Under the pieces are notes generated by a model. It was not told the origin of the DNA and ran no database searches. It saw only the letters and a list, made by a program, of their open reading frames with translations. From contig JBAYZS010000091.1 in assembly GCA_041672395.1 (NCBI GenBank), positions 1 through 6,035 of the forward strand: a DNA stretch of 6,035 nt. Reading direction: 5' to 3'. Positions 1 to 6,035 of this stretch are shown piece by piece; position 1 is the stretch's first letter, and the number at the start of each line of letters is the position of its first letter. Source of the stretch: UBA5287 sp041672395 (GTDB lineage: Bacteria; Bacteroidota; Bacteroidia; Bacteroidales; Dysgonomonadaceae). Both the position numbers and the translations under genes were made by a program.

Positions 1-1
1 G

Positions 2-2020
2 ACAGCTCCACTTATTTTTACTGATCTCTTTGTGAACAATTTAAGGATAAACCCGACTGATAACAAATCGCCCTTGAAACAGAGCATTATGTATACCGAT
101 AAAGTGAGTCTATCACATAAACAGAACTCTCTCAGTGTACGTTTTGCACGATTCAATTACTCAGGCGCAGATATAGACCAGATTTTTTATATGCTGGAAG
201 GTTTTGATGATACATGGATTCCTGCTGTAGATAATCAACCTATTGTGTACTCAAACTTAAAACCGGGTAATTATAAACTTGTGCTTGGAATTGCGGGCGA
301 AGATCTCAATGATCCTGTAAAAAGTGTGAAGTCGCTCTCTATCAAAATAAAGCCTCCTTTCTGGCTGAATGGATGGGCTTTCTTGTTTTATTTTTTACTT
401 GTTATACAGACAACATTTCTGTTGATACGATATATTTCAAGACGTAATAGACTTAAAGAAAAGGTGAGGATGAGGGATTTTGAACAACAGAAAGAAAGAG
501 AATTGTATCAGTCCAAAATCAATTTTTTTACAAATTTGACGCATGAGATCCGTACTCCTCTTACCCTGATAAAGGCACCTCTGGATTATGTGTTGATGAC
601 GGAGAATATTCCAGATAATGTGAAGGAGAATTTGCAGATTATGAGTAAAAATACGAGCAGACTTCTCAATCTTACCAAACAACTGTTGGATTTCCGAAAG
701 ACGGAGTCGGAAGCGTATCTGCTAAGTCTTAAAACACAAAACGTGACTGAATTGATTAGGGAATCGGTACTTCGTTTTACCCCGCTGGCGAAGCAAAAAA
801 ATGTATTTTTGGAAATAGACCTTCCTCCATCTGATATGTTTGTCCAACTGGATAAAGAGGCTTTTTTGAAGATCATTAGCAATCTGTTGAGTAATGCAAT
901 TAAGTATTGTGATCATTACGTTCGTTTGGAAGCGAACATTAAAGATAACGAAATACAGGAGTTTAATTTGATAACAGAAAATGATGGAGAGTTAATACCT
1001 CCTTCTTATGAAGTGGAGATTTTTAAACCTTTTATACAAATTGAAACTGGAAAGGATAAAAACGTTTCAGGAACAGGAATCGGACTAGCGCTTGCAAGTT
1101 CTTTGGCTGATCTGCATGGCGGGTCGTTGATGCTTGAAAATGATACTGATTATAATCGATTCCATCTGAAATTACCAGTTGGTAACATACAGTATATGGA
1201 GGATGAAGCGCTTGCATTGGATAATAAAAAGATTCAAATCCAAATAAATGAGGATACTCAAAGAAAAGAGGCTACTATTTTATTAGTTGATGATGATGTT
1301 GAGTTACTTCAATTTGAGGCGAAATTCCTTTCGGAAAGGTATAATGTAATTGTTGCAGAAAATGGTGTTCAGGCGTTGGAACAACTGAAGAAATCGAATG
1401 TGAATCTGATTGTTACGGATGTGATGATGCCCGAAATGGATGGTTTTGCTTTTACTGAAAAAGTGAAATTAGATATTGAATATAGCCATATCCCTGTAAT
1501 TTTGCTTACTGCAAAAGTGATGGCACAAGCTAAAGTGCAGGGTTATGAACTTGGTGCCGATGCTTATCTGGAGAAACCTTTTTCTGTGGAAGTGTTGCTT
1601 GCACGTATAAATAACTTGCTACAAAACAGAGAAAAGCTTAGAGAAACATTCTTAAAACATCCTTTTATTGGTATAAACACTGTAGCTTTGACCAAATCGG
1701 ATGAGGCTTTTATTACAAAGTTGAATGAGGTGATTCATGATAATCTGTCTGATTCTGATTTTAATGTGGAAGATATGGCGGAACGTTTTAACATGAGTAG
1801 GGCTAGTTTTTATCGAAAAGTAAAAGGAGTGTTGGATTTGACGCCTAATGAATATATCCGGGTGGAACGGTTGAAAAAAGCGGCTCAGTTATTGAAAGAT
1901 GATGAGCATAAAATTAACGAGATCTGTTATATGGTGGGATTTAATTCTCCCTCGTATTTCGCGAAATGTTTTTATCAACAGTTTGGTATTTTACCAAAGG
2001 ATTTTCAGGAACAGAAATGA
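2..2020 (+). CDS. Hybrid two-component system sensor kinase/response regulator with AraC output domain (5' partial)
   Basis: This is the C-terminal part of an HTCS regulator, an inner-membrane protein joining glycan sensing to transcription. The frame is open to the left edge, and the residues before the GTG at 32 (PLIFTDLFVNNL) fit the usual lead-in to the Y_Y_Y domain, so that GTG is an internal Val. Counting it as residue 1: Y_Y_Y domain about 25-107; one membrane helix about 115-134; HisKA with H-box FFTNLTHEIRTP and phospho-acceptor His171; HATPase with N-box Asn284/Asn288 and G2 box GTGIGL at 347-352; receiver about 414-530 with Asp420/Asp421, phospho-Asp463 (TDVMMPEMDG), Thr493 and Lys515; AraC-type HTH about 556-660. 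The missing N-terminus should hold the beta-propeller sensor repeats. Family members usually activate adjacent polysaccharide-use genes; the GH2 gene 106 bases downstream is the obvious candidate target (inference). The G1 box reads NDGELIP, with Asn where the canonical Asp sits. Confidence 0.95.
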   Translation, partial: TAPLIFTDLFVNNLRINPTDNKSPLKQSIMYTDKVSLSHKQNSLSVRFARFNYSGADIDQIFYMLEGFDDTWIPAVDNQPIVYSNLKPGNYKLVLGIAGEDLNDPVKSVKSLSIKIKPPFWLNGWAFLFYFLLVIQTTFLLIRYISRRNRLKEKVRMRDFEQQKERELYQSKINFFTNLTHEIRTPLTLIKAPLDYVLMTENIPDNVKENLQIMSKNTSRLLNLTKQLLDFRKTESEAYLLSLKTQNVTELIRESVLRFTPLAKQKNVFLEIDLPPSDMFVQLDKEAFLKIISNLLSNAIKYCDHYVRLEANIKDNEIQEFNLITENDGELIPPSYEVEIFKPFIQIETGKDKNVSGTGIGLALASSLADLHGGSLMLENDTDYNRFHLKLPVGNIQYMEDEALALDNKKIQIQINEDTQRKEATILLVDDDVELLQFEAKFLSERYNVIVAENGVQALEQLKKSNVNLIVTDVMMPEMDGFAFTEKVKLDIEYSHIPVILLTAKVMAQAKVQGYELGADAYLEKPFSVEVLLARINNLLQNREKLRETFLKHPFIGINTVALTKSDEAFITKLNEVIHDNLSDSDFNVEDMAERFNMSRASFYRKVKGVLDLTPNEYIRVERLKKAAQLLKDDEHKINEICYMVGFNSPSYFAKCFYQQFGILPKDFQEQK

Positions 2021-2126
2021 TTTTGAGAAGTTATTGTTATTTTTTGACTAAATTTTAATCAAAATGAAGCAGAATTGATACTATTTTCGTATCCGAAAAA
2101 TTTTAAATATCCTAAAATAATTATTT

Positions 2127-3938
2127 ATGAGAAAAATTTTGACTATTTTATTTACAGTTTTTTTAACTTTCAATCTCTCGGCTCAGTGGCAACCGGCGGG
2201 AGACAAAATCAAAACGTCGTGGGCTTCACAAATTGATGTGAAAAACGTACTTCCTGAATACCCAAGACCTATTATGGAACGGTCCGAATGGCAGAACCTT
2301 AATGGTTTGTGGAATTATGCAATCCAACCTGTAGGAAAACAAAAACCTGCAAGTTTTGATGGTGAGATTTTGGTACCTTTTGCTGTTGAATCCAGTCTTT
2401 CTGGTGTTCAGAAAAGAGTGGGAACCGACAATGAATTATGGTATCAACTTGAATTTACAGTTCCTTCTAAATGGAAAAACAACAAGGTATTGCTTCATTT
2501 TGGTGCTGTAGATTGGAAAGCTGATGTATGGGTGAACGATGTAAAAGTGGGTCAACATAAGGGTGGCTATACTCCTTTTTCATTTGATATTACTGCAGCA
2601 CTTCAAAGCGGCAATAATAGCCTTGTAGTAAAAGTATGGGATCCTACCGATCAAGGTTTCCAACCCCGTGGTAAACAGGTGAACAAACCTGAAGGTATCT
2701 GGTATACTCCGGTTACAGGAATTTGGCAAACTGTTTGGTTGGAACCCGTTCCTGAAACATATATCGAAAACCTCAAAATTACACCGAATATCGATAACAA
2801 AACTTTGAAAGTAGAAGCAATAACAAATGCTGTTTCTTCGACAGATAAGATTGAAGTAATTGTAAAGGAAGGTGGTAAAGTGATTGCAACTGCTAAATCA
2901 ATCAATAATCAACCTGTTGAAATTACTATGCCGGAGAATGTGAAATTATGGTCGCCTAATTCTCCAAACCTTTATGATGTTGAAGTAGTTCTTTGGAATG
3001 GTGGTAAACAAGTAGATAAAGTACAGAGTTATGCAGCTATGCGCAAGTACTCTATAAATCGTGATAACAAAGGCATCGTTCGTCTTCAGCTAAATAACAA
3101 AGCCTTATTCCAATTTGGACCACTCGACCAAGGTTGGTGGCCTGATGGACTTTATACTGCACCTACTGATGAAGCATTGGAGTATGATATTATTAAAACA
3201 AAAGATTTCGGTTTCAACATGATTCGCAAACATGTGAAGGTAGAACCTGCACGCTGGTATACTCATTGTGATCGTCATGGTATAATTGTTTGGCAGGATA
3301 TGCCAAGTGGTGACAGAGGTCCGGAATGGCAGATGCATCAATATTTTACAGGCACAGACCGTGTACGTTCAGTTGAATCTGAAGATAATTACCGTAGAGA
3401 ATGGAAAGAGATTATAGATTATCTTTATTCATATCCTTCTGTAGGAGCTTGGGTTCCGTTTAACGAAGCTTGGGGTCAATTTAAAACTATTGAGATAGCT
3501 GAATGGACAAAACAGTATGATCCTACACGTTTAGTGAATCCAGCAAGTGGTGGTAACCATTACACAGTTGGAGATATGGTTGACTTACATAATTATCCAC
3601 ATCCAAGCATGTATCTGTATGATGCTCAACGAGCAACTGTATTGGGTGAATACGGCGGAATTGGTTGGGCTAATAAAGAACACCTATGGGAACCAGACAG
3701 AAACTGGGGATACGTTCAATTTAACAGTTCAAGAGAGGTTACGGATGAATATGTTAAATATGCTGAAGAATTAAAATATCTGATTCGTCAAGGTTTCTCT
3801 GCTGCTGTTTATACCCAAACCACTGATGTGGAAATGGAAGTAAATGGATTAATGACTTACGACAGGAAATTGGTAAAGGTTGATGAAGCACGTGTGAAAA
3901 AAGTGAATCAGGAGATTTGTAATATCTTGAATGATTAA
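2127..3938 (+). CDS. Secreted glycoside hydrolase family 2 protein
   Basis: A 603-residue retaining exo-glycosidase of the beta-galactosidase/beta-glucuronidase superfamily. The ATG at 2127 opens a type I signal peptide (MRKILTILFTVFLTFNLSA, likely cut before Gln20), so it acts in the periplasm or at the surface. Order: jelly-roll sugar-binding domain about 50-207 (NLNGLW; WKADVWVNDVKVGQHKGGY), immunoglobulin-like domain about 210-308, then a TIM barrel from about 315 to the end. The acid/base is Glu447 in PFNEAWGQ and the nucleophile Glu508 in LGEYGG, both intact. At about 600 residues it has the short three-domain architecture, without the extra C-terminal domains of LacZ. Substrate is not decidable from sequence: beta-galactosidase, beta-glucuronidase or an alpha-L-arabinosidase are all possible in GH2. 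It follows the HTCS gene by 106 bases. That gap has no convincing TTG/TAnnTTTG promoter or terminator, only a weak TTTTGA/TCAAAA inverted repeat (2042-2064), so read-through or an activator-dependent promoter are both possible. No Shine-Dalgarno is seen. Confidence 0.93.
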   Translation: MRKILTILFTVFLTFNLSAQWQPAGDKIKTSWASQIDVKNVLPEYPRPIMERSEWQNLNGLWNYAIQPVGKQKPASFDGEILVPFAVESSLSGVQKRVGTDNELWYQLEFTVPSKWKNNKVLLHFGAVDWKADVWVNDVKVGQHKGGYTPFSFDITAALQSGNNSLVVKVWDPTDQGFQPRGKQVNKPEGIWYTPVTGIWQTVWLEPVPETYIENLKITPNIDNKTLKVEAITNAVSSTDKIEVIVKEGGKVIATAKSINNQPVEITMPENVKLWSPNSPNLYDVEVVLWNGGKQVDKVQSYAAMRKYSINRDNKGIVRLQLNNKALFQFGPLDQGWWPDGLYTAPTDEALEYDIIKTKDFGFNMIRKHVKVEPARWYTHCDRHGIIVWQDMPSGDRGPEWQMHQYFTGTDRVRSVESEDNYRREWKEIIDYLYSYPSVGAWVPFNEAWGQFKTIEIAEWTKQYDPTRLVNPASGGNHYTVGDMVDLHNYPHPSMYLYDAQRATVLGEYGGIGWANKEHLWEPDRNWGYVQFNSSREVTDEYVKYAEELKYLIRQGFSAAVYTQTTDVEMEVNGLMTYDRKLVKVDEARVKKVNQEICNILND

Positions 3939-3972
3939 TGTTTTTCTTTTCACAGTTTATTATAATACTCTT

Positions 3973-4025
3973 CCTGTAGAGTGTAAATACAGGTCCCTGT
4001 AAGACGGGATGCTCTTTAACTGAGC
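3973..4025 (-). other. Cluster of three adjacent hairpins, tRNA-like on the minus strand (possible tRNA relic)
   Basis: Three stem-loops lie almost end to end: CCTGTA/TACAGG with a 9-base loop (3973-3993), TCCC/GGGA with an 8-base loop (3994-4009), and GCTC/GAGC with a 7-base loop (4011-4025). On the minus strand the order imitates a tRNA: a D-arm (GCTC-AGTTAAA-GAGC), one base, an anticodon-like arm whose loop contains CTTACA, then a third arm where the T-arm would be. The stretch GCTCAGTT...GAGCATC is typical of bacterial tRNAs. It cannot be a working tRNA: the flanks do not form an acceptor stem, the D-loop lacks the conserved GG, and there is no TTCGA in the third loop. Read on the plus strand, it would be structure in the GH2 mRNA 3' end. 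A decayed tRNA or chance are both possible. Confidence 0.35.
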
Positions 4026-4054
4026 TTGTCTTCTAAATAATGTTAAATTGAATT

Positions 4055-4112
4055 TATATAGGAGGGGAATATTTATATTTAAAATATAAATATCCCCACC
4101 TATATATTTTTT
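4055..4112 (+). terminator. Intrinsic terminator after the GH2 gene
   Basis: A long hairpin pairs 4055-4078 with 4084-4106. The outer stem is TATATAGG/CCTATATA, then an A-A mismatch, GGGG/CCCC, one bulged A, and ten A-T pairs around a 5-base loop. Six T residues (4107-4112) follow directly, which gives the plus-strand orientation; the other side has no T-tract in the minus direction. It lies 116 bases after the GH2 stop codon and should end the HTCS-GH2 transcript, isolating the next gene. Confidence 0.8.
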
Positions 4113-4266
4113 AACCTATAATCGTTATATAATCCCTTTTTTTTTGAATTGTTTCTTTTATAAAAAGAAATTTATTAAACTTGTACTTGATAATAAATCC
4201 TCAAGATCATTGTGATGTTGATGGTTGACTGTCTGTTGAATTAAACGAGCCTGATTATTTATAACG

Positions 4267-4293
4267 ATGGTTATTCTAAGTTTTTATAACCAT
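4267..4293. promoter_or_regulatory. Perfect 8-base inverted repeat just upstream of the C45-like gene
   Basis: ATGGTTAT (4267-4274) and ATAACCAT (4286-4293) are perfect inverted copies separated by 11 bases, ending 20 bases before the ATG at 4314. This could be an operator for a dimeric regulator or a hairpin in the 5' untranslated region. A T-run sits in the spacer rather than after the second arm, so it does not look like a terminator. The TAAGTTTT partial -7 element falls inside the spacer, which would suit an operator, but function is inference. Confidence 0.35.
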
Positions 4294-4313
4294 GAGATAA
4301 AATTTACTATATT

Positions 4314-5519
4314 ATGAAAAATTATAATGTAGTTTTATTTGTTTTTATGTTTGTAATAGTGGGTAACGTTAATCCTTGCACCACAGCCGTTATATCAGCT
4401 AAATCGTCTTCTGATGGACGAAGCATGATTTGGAAACTTCGCGATACTGGTGAACTTGAAAACTGTTTTCGATATTTTGATGACGGAAAATATAGTTATA
4501 TCGGATTGATAAATTCCTCAGATAAGACAGGTGAAAATGTTTGGGGAGGTTCAAATAGTGCTGGTTTTGCTATTATAAACAGCGCGTCGTATAATGTGAA
4601 TAAAGGTGACACTACTTCATTGAAGGATATGGAGGGAGTGTTTATGAAACTAGCGTTACAGACATGTGCGTCGTTGCAGGATTTGGAAAAACTGCTTGAC
4701 GAATATCCAAAGCCATACGGATTAGCGACACATTTTGGTGTGATAGATGTTCACGGTGGAGCTGCCTTTTACGAAGTAAATAATCAGACATGGACTAAAT
4801 TCGATGCCAACACTGATCCGAATGGTTATGTGATTCGTACAAATTATTCGGAAACAGGAACTTTAGATGAAGGTAACGGCTATATTCGACGTCAGGCTGC
4901 CGAAAAAATCTTCGCGGATGCCAAACAATATAATCGACTAAATTATAAGACTATCGTACAGGAGTTTACACGTTGTTTTTATCATCCTATTTTTGGTCTG
5001 GATTATCGGAAAATATACCAATCTTCAAATCCTGAAACTGATTTTGTTGCATCTACAGATTTTATTACACGTAATAGCTCGGCGTCTTCAATTATTGTTC
5101 AGGGAACAAGAAAAGGAGAATCGCCTGAAATGACAACAATTTGGGGACAAGTTGGTTTTCCTGAAACGTGTGTCGTAATGCCAATGTGGGTTCATGGTGG
5201 TAATAATATTCCACAATTGTTGCAATATAAGGATACCATCAAAAACAGTCGGCTCAATATGTATGCATTAGATTGGAAAAATGAAGCTTATCCTGTTGAA
5301 CATTCAGATGGTTATCATTACCTGAAGATAACTCGACTCGTTAATTCACAGGGCACTGGTTACGTTCAGCGGATTGAACATTTGGAAAAAATGATTTTCA
5401 TAATGACTGAAGAAAAAATGGGAAAGTGGCGCAAAAAAACACCAGAGGCAAATGAAATCAATGTTTTTTATGATGAACTGAATAAAATTGTGAATGAATT
5501 TTATTTCAAAGAAAATTAA
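4314..5519 (+). CDS. Secreted Ntn hydrolase of the C45 / isopenicillin-N acyltransferase-carcinine hydrolase type
   Basis: A 401-residue protein with a hydrophobic N-terminal export signal (MKNYNVVLFVFMFVIVGNV) followed at once by Cys22 in the context NPCTTAVIS. This is the pattern of Ntn hydrolases that use an exposed N-terminal Cys both as nucleophile and free-amine base to cleave linear amides. Further family-like features are Arg43/Asp44 in WKLRDTGE, the GFAIINSASYN segment at 84-94, and RTNYS at 175-179, where related choloylglycine hydrolases place an oxyanion Asn. Distant relatives include penicillin V acylases, bile salt hydrolases and carcinine hydrolase; the actual amide substrate cannot be named. 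The ATG at 4314 is chosen because it provides the complete signal. Pro21 precedes the nucleophile, which does not suit signal peptidase I, so exposing Cys22 would need autoprocessing or trimming. It has its own upstream region after a terminator, so it is probably a single-gene unit. Family call is firm at the fold level, weaker at the subfamily level. Confidence 0.8.
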   Translation: MKNYNVVLFVFMFVIVGNVNPCTTAVISAKSSSDGRSMIWKLRDTGELENCFRYFDDGKYSYIGLINSSDKTGENVWGGSNSAGFAIINSASYNVNKGDTTSLKDMEGVFMKLALQTCASLQDLEKLLDEYPKPYGLATHFGVIDVHGGAAFYEVNNQTWTKFDANTDPNGYVIRTNYSETGTLDEGNGYIRRQAAEKIFADAKQYNRLNYKTIVQEFTRCFYHPIFGLDYRKIYQSSNPETDFVASTDFITRNSSASSIIVQGTRKGESPEMTTIWGQVGFPETCVVMPMWVHGGNNIPQLLQYKDTIKNSRLNMYALDWKNEAYPVEHSDGYHYLKITRLVNSQGTGYVQRIEHLEKMIFIMTEEKMGKWRKKTPEANEINVFYDELNKIVNEFYFKEN

Positions 5520-5525
5520 GAAATA

Positions 5526-5555
5526 TATTTACTTATAAATACCTACAAGTAAATA
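5526..5555 (+). terminator. Weak hairpin after the C45-like gene (possible terminator)
   Basis: TATTTACTT (5526-5534) pairs perfectly with AAGTAAATA (5547-5555) around a 12-base loop, starting 6 bases after the stop codon. No T-tract follows and the stem is AT-rich, so termination would be inefficient; a third partial copy, TATTTACT, lies at 5569-5576. It could equally be a regulatory repeat. Confidence 0.3.
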
Positions 5556-5608
5556 CATTATACATAGATATTTACTGTTTCACAAAAATGAAAATAATTA
5601 ACAAAATA

Positions 5609-5640
5609 GTTGTTTTTGTAGAAATATTTTTGTATATTTG
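5609..5640 (+). promoter_or_regulatory. Bacteroidota-type promoter upstream of the FAD-oxidoreductase relic and Gfo/Idh/MocA gene
   Basis: The -33 element GTTG (5609-5612) is followed after exactly 20 bases by TATATTTG (5633-5640), a full match to the TAnnTTTG -7 consensus of the Bacteroidota primary sigma factor. Transcription would start just after about 5645. The next start codons are 5673 (relic) and 5912 (Gfo/Idh/MocA gene), so this is the best candidate for driving the latter through a leader of roughly 265 bases. Confidence 0.65.
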
Positions 5641-5672
5641 TAATTATATATAATCCTGTTATAAATTCTATC

Positions 5673-5863
5673 ATGATGAAAATACACTTTAAGCATATAT
5701 GCTGTTTTTTATGTTTTCCTTTTCTTGTTTTATTAAAACCTGATTTACAAAATCCGGATATATTAATTTTTGGAGGGAGGTACAAGCGGAATAACTGCAG
5801 GTAAATTCGTCACGTCTTGGTGTTGAAAGTGTGATAAAAGGAGAATCGAAATTCACGGTATAA
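5673..5863 (+). pseudogene. Relic of the 5' end of a secreted FAD-dependent oxidoreductase, two frameshifts and truncated
   Basis: ATG at 5673 (or 5676) opens a signal-like sequence (MMKIHFKHICCFLCFPFLVL) and then NPDILIFGG, the first beta strand of a Rossmann fold. A one-base shift inside the G-rich run 5772-5780 moves the match to the +1 frame, which reads GTSGITAG (5779-5802) and completes GGGTSGITAG, a dinucleotide-binding GxGxxG motif. A second shift before 5813 moves it to the +2 frame, which reads RLGVESVI and ends at TAA 5861-5863. This is the usual order in FAD-dependent oxidoreductases of Bacteroidota (GGGTSG, then an alpha helix ending in ARLG, then a VI strand). The rest of the roughly 500-plus-residue protein is missing. 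In the starting frame the product stops at TAA 5802-5804 after 43 residues. The pieces line up too well in order and spacing for chance, but family assignment rests on short motifs. Confidence 0.6.
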
Positions 5864-5911
5864 CCAAAATTAACCAATATATAATCAATTAATCATTTAA
5901 AAACAATAATT

Positions 5912-6035
5912 ATGACAAGCTTTTCGCGAAGAGATTTTTTAAAAAAAGCAGTTATTGGTACCGCAGGAATTACCATTGTACCTAATTCTGTGTTGGGTAA
6001 ATCTTTTGGGCATACTTCACCCAGCGATAAACTCA
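5912..6035 (+). CDS. Tat-exported Gfo/Idh/MocA-family oxidoreductase (3' partial, start only)
   Basis: Only 41 codons are present before the right edge. The ATG at 5912 gives MTSFSRRDFLKKAV, a near-ideal twin-arginine signal (S-R-R-x-F-L-K at 5-11) with a hydrophobic stretch to about residue 25. The following VPNSVLGKSFGHTSPSDKL is the linker characteristic of Tat-exported Gfo/Idh/MocA proteins of Bacteroidota, normally followed by a KxNIAxIGxGG nucleotide-binding start. Such proteins are NAD(P)-dependent sugar or inositol oxidoreductases or sugar-cleaving enzymes that fold with their cofactor in the cytoplasm before export. The start is chosen because it includes the complete Tat motif; there is no Shine-Dalgarno, as usual in this phylum. 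It begins 48 bases after the relic and probably uses the promoter at 5609-5640. Another Tat-exported enzyme with a similar leader is possible, since the diagnostic Rossmann motif lies outside the window. Confidence 0.7.
   Translation, partial: MTSFSRRDFLKKAVIGTAGITIVPNSVLGKSFGHTSPSDKL

Larger units (their letters stand above)
3939..4313. other. Non-coding interval between GH2 and the C45-like gene
   Basis: These 375 bases are very AT-rich and hold no credible reading frame on either strand. They contain the three-hairpin cluster (3973-4025), the terminator (4055-4112), a T-tract near 4137-4145 followed by an AT-rich inverted repeat TTTCTTTT/AAAAGAAA (4152-4170), and an inverted repeat just before the next gene (4267-4293). 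The interval must also contain the promoter of the C45-like gene, but I find no match with both elements of the Bacteroidota consensus; TAAGTTTT at 4277-4284 is a partial -7 candidate without a partner. Confidence 0.6.

Noticed and set aside
32..34. GTG as the start codon of the HTCS gene
   Set aside because: The frame is open to the left edge and the residues before it (TAPLIFTDLF) fit the family, so this is an internal Val codon of a truncated gene.
437..1217. Several minus-strand open frames within the HTCS gene
   Set aside because: They lie wholly opposite a well-recognised coding region, have no domain-like sequence and no promoter or start context.
2082..2089. TATTTTCG as a -7 element for the GH2 gene
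   Set aside because: It matches only part of TAnnTTTG and no TTG lies 19-21 bases upstream.
2651..3341. Minus-strand open frames within the GH2 gene
   Set aside because: Antisense shadows of conserved GH2 sequence with low-complexity, unrecognisable products.
3547..3774. Plus-strand 75-codon frame inside the GH2 gene
   Set aside because: It overlaps the catalytic domain, including the nucleophile region, in another frame and has no recognisable features.
3966..4034. Functional tRNA on the minus strand
   Set aside because: Flanking bases do not pair as an acceptor stem, the D-loop lacks GG and no TTCGA is present; kept only as a possible relic.
5772..5813. Programmed frameshifting in the FAD-oxidoreductase segment
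   Set aside because: Two separate shifts would be needed, there is no clear slippery heptamer with downstream structure, and the reading frame ends after about 60 codons in any case. Decay is simpler.
5558..5877. Two overlapping minus-strand open frames of 75 and 62 codons
   Set aside because: They lie opposite the promoter and the FAD-oxidoreductase relic; the plus-strand reading with GxGxxG and RLG motifs explains the sequence better.
1..6035. CRISPR array, insertion sequence or phage genes
   Set aside because: No regularly spaced direct repeats, transposase or integrase motifs, or terminal inverted repeats were seen.

Overview
The window reads as a stretch of an AT-rich Bacteroidota chromosome, most likely Bacteroidales. 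The reasons are a hybrid two-component system regulator of the type restricted to that phylum, a secreted family 2 glycoside hydrolase beside it, a good match to the Bacteroidota promoter (TTG, 20 bases, TAnnTTTG), start codons without a Shine-Dalgarno sequence, and a Tat-exported Gfo/Idh/MocA protein. The genus cannot be fixed from the sequence.

Layout, all on the plus strand: (1) 2-2020, the C-terminal part of a hybrid two-component system (HTCS) sensor/regulator whose N-terminal sensor lies off the left edge. (2) 2127-3938, a complete secreted GH2 enzyme with both catalytic glutamates. (3) 3939-4313, a non-coding stretch with a tight cluster of three hairpins that looks like a tRNA without an acceptor stem when read on the minus strand, a strong intrinsic terminator, and an inverted repeat just before the next gene. 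(4) 4314-5519, a secreted Ntn hydrolase resembling peptidase family C45 (isopenicillin-N acyltransferase / carcinine hydrolase type). (5) 5520-5911, a weak hairpin, a good promoter, and a frameshifted relic of the start of a secreted FAD-dependent oxidoreductase. (6) 5912 to the right edge, the start of a Tat-exported Gfo/Idh/MocA-type oxidoreductase.

The HTCS and GH2 pair looks like the edge of a carbohydrate-use locus: the sensor would bind a breakdown product of the glycan in the periplasm, and the AraC domain at its other end would switch on nearby enzyme genes. No SusC/SusD pair is visible, so the substrate cannot be named. The terminator after GH2 separates this pair from the C45-like gene. 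The promoter at 5609-5640 now appears to drive the Gfo/Idh/MocA gene through a leader made of the dead FAD-oxidoreductase gene.

Nothing here is clearly a new system. The observations most worth a second look are the decayed oxidoreductase with its preserved promoter, and the tRNA-like three-hairpin cluster.
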